This document shows positions 59,056 to 64,000 of a stretch of 64,000 bases of DNA, in pieces (position 1 is the stretch's first letter; each line of letters begins with the position of its first letter). A program made the position numbers and the translations under genes. The notes beneath the pieces were generated by a model. That model did no database searches and had not been told where the DNA came from. It saw only the letters and a list, made by a program, of their open reading frames with translations. The DNA is from Moniliella sp. 'wahieum' (lineage: Eukaryota > Basidiomycota > Moniliellomycetes > Moniliellales > Moniliellaceae), in assembly GCA_003971905.1 (NCBI GenBank), contig RSEE01000152.1, forward strand, positions 50,660 to 114,659, read 5' to 3'.

Positions 59056-59099
59056 GGCACGAGGACGAGGACGAAGACGAGGACGAAGACGAGGACGAG
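59056..59099. repeat. GAGGAC/GAAGAC hexamer array
   Basis: Seven copies of GACGAG or GACGAA at the 5' edge of the PX-associated gene. It may lie in its leader. Confidence 0.85.
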
Positions 59100-62000
59100 C
59101 TGCGCAAAACGAGGGCGGCGGGGGTTGAGCTTCGCAGGACGAGTCGATCCTCCATTCTGCATTCACGCGCAAGCATCCCCGCCCGCAATCTCCGACGGGC
59201 CCTTGCGTCGCCGAGGCCAGCAGCCGGGCATTGCAATTTGAAACCACCCATGCCATCTCATCGATCATCCATCATCGGTCATGATCTGGCGCCTAGCTTG
59301 CTTTTCCGAGTTGACCAAAATGCGACGAGCAAGTTTCAAAGCACATTTTCCCATCGAGTGCGAAGTGCGCGGGCCAACTTTTGTCGAGCAAAAAGACCCA
59401 TGTAACGGGCGAGGGTGGGGGTAGCCGAGCCCGGCCGAGCTCGGCCGAGCTTGTTCGGACGTTGAACGAACCCATGTAATCCGTTATGTCCAAACGTAGC
59501 ATGTTCCCATCTCTATCTCGATCTATGCAGCTATGGGATCAAGTCCCGTTTTCGTGCGGCTGAGGGGATCTGTACGCGAGCTTCTGCGTCCCTGCATGAT
59601 TTTAGCATACTTCAACTATTTTGGTCTTTAGTTTTGTACGCACGTCAGCTCTGAGTCGAGCCACCGGATCTGGACGTCGAGCGTCTCGTTTTCGTTTGAG
59701 ATTCTCCCCTCATGCCTTTACCCGATTTATAGCCGAGGGCGGAGAACCTCTGCCCTTTATTAGCTTGAGCACTTTTCTCGTTTTGACTGTTCCCGATTCT
59801 GGCTGAGTGTGGGAACCTTTTCTTACTTAGTTTGTGCTTCTTTCTGGGAGACAGTAATCTCGACTCCTTTCCCTTTCTTTCTTCGTTGTGTTGTCTATCC
59901 TTTCTAGATCCTGCATGTATAGCCTTGATCCGTCAGTTCCTTTGCTCTCCTAGCGGCGAATTTCGTCTTTGTCTCTTCTCGTCCACACATTCCGTCTGTT
60001 TCTCTCGTCTTTAGTCCTTGTACACCATCCTTTTCCAATGCATCGTTGACCTGCCAGACAACTCCGCGGTGCGTTACTCTTAGTACTTGCGAACCAGTTG
60101 TCCCTCCGACCTGCTTCCAGCAACCCCCTCTTGGTCTCTTCCCGTATTTTTTTCGACCGGGCATCCATTGCCGTCGATGTCCAGCTTTCTGCCTTCTCTG
60201 TACGGATCCCGCGGCGATCCTATAAGAGGTGAGTTGTTCTGCCTCAGACGGAACCTGTCCTAACCTGTCTTTGTTTTGCCTACGGCAACTGAAGGGTTGG
60301 CTTGTTTCGGCGCATACTCACCCTTTTTTGCCACCCGAGCCGATACCCCAATTGATAGGCCTCACCTCGTCGTCGCTATAGTTCCCTTCGGATCTGCCAG
60401 TAGTGTTCGGGTTCGATCAATCGTGAATGGCCTGTCCTTCTCCACTCCAAAGGAAATCGCCCTTAAACCATGGGACGGGTTCTAGTCCGGGGCCCGCGGT
60501 GTGACGAGCCATCCTGCAACGTTCCATCTTTTTATACCAGTGACGATGATGTTGGGCAACTGCTGGTGGGCACCCAGTTCCGTTTTTCTCGTGTTGCCTC
60601 TGTCGGTGCGCAAACACGAGGAGAACAGGGCACAGTCCTGGCAGCAATTGGAGGGCTCAACTTCGGTGTTGAAGATGAAGCCCCGCGGGGGTCGCTTAGC
60701 ATCCTGGTTGTTCTTACATCAATCAACTACTGTGGTCGATGGACTGACCCGCAGCGCACCCTGTTGCAACCCTTTCTTACTGTTTTGTTGTCCTGGGCAC
60801 TGTTCCCGACAACAACAATAAGGGCAACGCTACTGCGGATATGGCTATTGCCACTTCCCATTCCCTGTGGGATGGGAGAGGAAACATGTCTCCCCAAGCG
60901 AGAAGCAAGCTCAAACCGAAACTTTCTCCCCGCGACCTCCCTTTTGTTGCGAGGAAGAGGAGAGGAACGCCAGTGTAGTGGTATTCAGCGGTTCAGGAGA
61001 TCAAAGCCTTGTCCAAGCAGGCTAATCCTAAGGAAGGAAGCATTGGAAAATCATGGCGGGGTTACGGTGTAACGTCTTCCCTCTCAGCAGTGTAGGAAAG
61101 GCAACACAACTATAGCCGTGCTCCCGCCACCGCATATAGTAAGAACATTTCCAGCCGCCAGTTTTGCTCTACGTGGCAACGATGGTTTGAGGATGCCGGA
61201 AGGAGCGGAATGAGGTGGTCGGAGATGGGTTCTGGTTCAGCCATGCCCACCTCTTAAACCTGTGTATCCTCTTTTTCTCTCGAGAGTCGCTGCCCCGGGT
61301 TTTGGGAGATATATACGAGGCGAGGGAACCACAGTATACTTACCTTCCGATACTAGTATATACAGCTCTAACCTCCCGCCTTGCCACCCGACGTGGGAGG
61401 TTGCTGTCCCCTTTCTCCCGCGGTAGCAAGATAAGCAATTATACCCTGATGCCCCTCTCCCCCCCGGTTCGGACTTGCCACTTACGGGGCCAAACCAAAC
61501 CGTCGTCAGCCGGCCCAAGGCGCAGCACAGCCCAACGTTCCGGCCCTGCTATCACCTCTCTCGTTCTCGTTCTCGTTCTCGTTCCACGTTCCGCGTTGCA
61601 CAGCGCGGCGAGGGGCTCGTCGATGGCAGCCAGACGGAGCAGCAGTAGCCCCCCCCCTGCCTATAGGCGTCCCATGCACAGCCCCACCTCTCCTTTCCCC
61701 GCTCACCTTTCACCTTTCACCCTCCAACCTTCAACCTTCAAGCTTCGTTTCAAGCTTCGCTTCAAGTTTTACCCTGCCACCTGCTACCCGCAACGGTGCA
61801 CCTGGCCATCCACCCCCCCTTGGTGGGCCTTGGCTTGGGTCGGCGTAGTTCGAGGGGGTGGCGGGGCAAGAGAAGGGGGGTGTAGTCTACGTCTAGATCT
61901 CATCCCAGCTAGCTACCTCTCGGACCCTGAGGCGGGGAGGGGACGAGACGCACGCGATCGGCGCGTCTCCCAGCCGAGCGCAGGGCCCGACCCACGTGGC

Positions 62001-62369
62001 ACGTGGCCAGGCGAGCCGCTCGCGACCTGCCACGGATCGACCGATGGAGCACACACGCACGCAAGAGCAGAGCAAAGGAAAGGAAGGGCAAGCGCCGATA
62101 AAAGTAGATTGAGAACGGCACACGCGAACAGGTTTAACCACTTACCAGCCGAGCCACCTCGCCTTCCCACAGAGCGAGAGCGAAAGGGAGGGAAAGGGAA
62201 AGGGAGAGGGAGAGGGAGAAAAGGAGGAGGAAAATGTACCCCAAGGCAAGCAGGCGCAGCCAAAGGGGGAGAAGCACGGGACAGTGGCTTGTCCGGGCTG
62301 TGTTTCGCGTCTGGTGCAGCTCGTACCGAGACGTGTGGCACGCCGTGCCCCGGGCGAGGGGGGGGGGGA
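59100..62369. other. 3.2-kb intergenic region, no supported gene
   Basis: This lies between the start of the PX-associated gene and the 3' end of Pkc1. The part 59.5-60.2 kb is pyrimidine-rich with stops in all frames. Open frames at 60470-61072 and 61215-62879 (plus) have no domain features, and the second runs antisense into Pkc1. A CTTCAAG array lies at 61722-61772. Confidence 0.5.
61722..61772. repeat. CTTCAAG/CCTTCAA array
   Basis: Copies of CAACCTTCAACCTTCAAGCTTCG and TTTCAAGCTTCGCTTCAAG lie in the intergenic region before Pkc1. It is another member of the AAGCTT-core group. Confidence 0.8.
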
Positions 62370-64000
62370 TTAGGCGCGGCGCGGCATGGTCCAATCAAAG
62401 TCGGCAAACTCGTTCTGGTCGGCCGGGGAGAGGACCGAGTTGACGGGGGTGAGCGTGGGGCGTTCGCTGGTGAACTCCGTGTCGAACCAGGAGGTGTCGG
62501 TCTTGGATTTGAGCGTCGGCTTGAACGGCGGCTCGAGCCGTTTGGCATAGAGCGCGTCCCAGTCCACATCGGCAAAGTACGGGTGCCGCTTGATCTCCGC
62601 CGCATCCTCCGGCCCGGCCCAGCCGTTTCTTCGTTCTTCGGTCGCGCTGCAATAGGTGCATCAGCAACGGCACACTGTGCGGCGGCATCTGCAGCGGGAA
62701 CAGCGGCTCATCTTCCAGAATCGCATCAAAAATCTCATCTTCATCGTCACCCCGGAACGGCGCTTGACCCAGAATCATCTCGTACAGCAAGATCCCAAAC
62801 GCCCACCAGTCAACGGCACGTGTATAAGGCTGCTCAAGAAGGATCTACCAAACGAAACCGGGTTAACACCAACATCTAACGGGAGCACAAGGGGGGAGGG
62901 GGGGGGGGGAGAGAGAGACGTACTTCAGGGGCCATAAACTCGGGGGTACCACAGAACGTGTTGGTCGTAGCACCGGCGTGCATGTTTTTCTTTGCACAGA
63001 CCATAATCTGCCACCTTGACGTGGCCATCGAGGCTGAGGAGGATATTGTCGAGCTTGAGGTCGCGATAGACAATGCCCTGCGTATGGAAGTACTCCAGGG
63101 CAAGGAGCACCTCGGCGGCATAGAACTTGGTCCGCTGGCGGGAGAAGCGCTCGGTTTGAATGTGAAGCATCAGGTCTCCGCCCGAGACGTATTCCATGAC
63201 AAAGTAGATACGTGTCTCGGTTTGGAAGCACGAGTGGAGACTGAGCAAGAACGGATGCCGTTCCCGCGACGCGGCCTGGAACACCCGCTTTTCGCTCCGC
63301 AGACTCTCAATCTCGTCATTCTCAATGCAAAACGCCTTCTTCAACACCTTGATCGCCACCAACTCGCCCGTCGCACGCTCCTCGGCCAACATGACCTTGC
63401 CAAAGTTGCCCTTGCCCAACACACTGAGGAAGTTAAAGTCTTGCAACGTAACCGGCTTCCCCGTCGGGCCAGGCACATCCAGACCCGAGGACACATCGAC
63501 CACTGGTGCAGACGCGGGTGCTGGTGCGGGCGCTGGCGCTGGCGGCTGGGCCACCACCAGTTGCGAGTCCGGTGCGGGCACGGGAGCAACGCGGCCTTGG
63601 TGTACGGACTGGGCTCGGGAAGTGCCGAGGGAGTTTGGGGAGCCGGTTGTATGGCGATTCCACTGCTGGGCGGCAGTTGGGGCCCGTGGGGATGGGTGCG
63701 ACCGGAAGAAGGCGACGAGTAAGAAGGCATTGTCGATCCCGGCGACGAGTAGCTGGCAGGCAGTTGTTGCTCATACCGCGTCCGGTCATTGTACCCAGGG
63801 GAGGCAGATGGCGCTGGCGCGGTCGACGGGGGGTAGGGCACCCGCTGGTCGGCTGGGGTGGGAGTAACAGCGGGCTTGGCCACTGGCGGAGGAGGCTGGC
63901 TAGGGCGAAGTGCCAAGGGCGATTCGTGCGCCGGGACCGTCGGGGGAACGGTTGCGGGGGAGGCAACGGCTTTGTCTTTCGGTCAGGCCGAGGCCGAGGC
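62370..64000 (-). CDS. PKC1: fungal protein kinase C (Pkc1), C-terminal half, partial
   Basis: Pkc1 is the AGC kinase downstream of Rho1 that drives the cell-wall integrity MAP-kinase pathway. A Pro/Ala/Gln-rich linker (63966 to ~63460) precedes the kinase domain: [20 protein letters not shown] (Gly loop), [41 protein letters not shown] (HRD is YRD, as in PKCs) and [10 protein letters not shown] (DYG for DFG). The activation loop [14 protein letters not shown] follows. A 79-nt intron, 62845-62923 (GTACGT...GGTAG), is followed by [37 protein letters not shown] and [14 protein letters not shown]. The turn motif is [13 protein letters not shown] and the hydrophobic motif is FADFDW, with stop near 62370. 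Frame changes occur at ~62990, 62650 and 62570. The HR1, C2 and C1 domains lie beyond the window end. Confidence 0.95.

Noticed and set aside
61215..62879. A 554-codon plus-strand open frame
   Set aside because: Its second half is antisense to conserved Pkc1 exons and its first half is low-complexity GC-rich sequence with no domain.

Overview
The window is from a fungal nuclear genome, most likely a basidiomycete. Protein-coding genes are short-intron (about 40-125 nt, one of 377 nt) with GTACGT, GTGCGT or GTATGT donors and CAG/TAG acceptors. The gene set is fungal: Kre6/Skn1 glucan-synthesis proteins, a velvet regulator, a Zn2Cys6 factor, a Pkc1-type kinase and a Ty1/copia element. Coding DNA is GC-rich. 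Species cannot be named from the sequence alone. Almost every conserved gene is broken by single-base frame changes with no substitution decay, mostly beside short homopolymers. I read these as uncorrected sequencing indels, so the gene spans below join several frames and their ends are approximate.

Layout. 1-353 (+): 3' end of a Kre6/Skn1-like gene. 1749-4347 (-): PRMT5-type arginine methyltransferase. 7441-10307 (-): VPS36 (ESCRT-II), divergent from a von Willebrand A domain protein at 10701-11858 (+). 13066-14836 (-): Cdc1/Ted1-family GPI-anchor phosphoesterase. 15132-16822 (+): unrecognised membrane protein. 18721-20823 (-): second Kre6/Skn1 gene. 24064-25489 (-): G3BP/Nxt3-like NTF2-RRM-RGG protein. 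26644-29006 (-): velvet-domain regulator with a long Gln/Pro insertion. 29-36 kb: gene-poor, repeat-studded. 35954-37604 (-): INO1. 40953-42929 (+): putative mitochondrial TPR protein. 43125-48374: complete Ty1/copia retrotransposon, coding on the minus strand. 49417-50425 (+): secreted Ser-rich glycoprotein. 51585-54979 (-): Zn2Cys6 transcription factor. 56533-59048 (-): PX-associated/DUF3818 protein. 62370-64000 (-): C-terminal half of Pkc1, running off the window.

Several genes bear on the cell surface: two Kre6/Skn1 proteins (beta-1,6-glucan), Cdc1/Ted1 (GPI remodelling), INO1 (inositol, hence phosphatidylinositol and GPI), a secreted glycoprotein, and Pkc1 (cell-wall integrity). The grouping may be chance. 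The intergenic DNA is unusual. It is peppered with short arrays of 6-8 base units built on reverse-palindromic cores (AACGTT, AAGCTT, AGGCCT, ACCGGT, AGCGCT). Two inverted copies of a hairpin-headed element (31375-31540 and 39664-39810) bracket the INO1 region.
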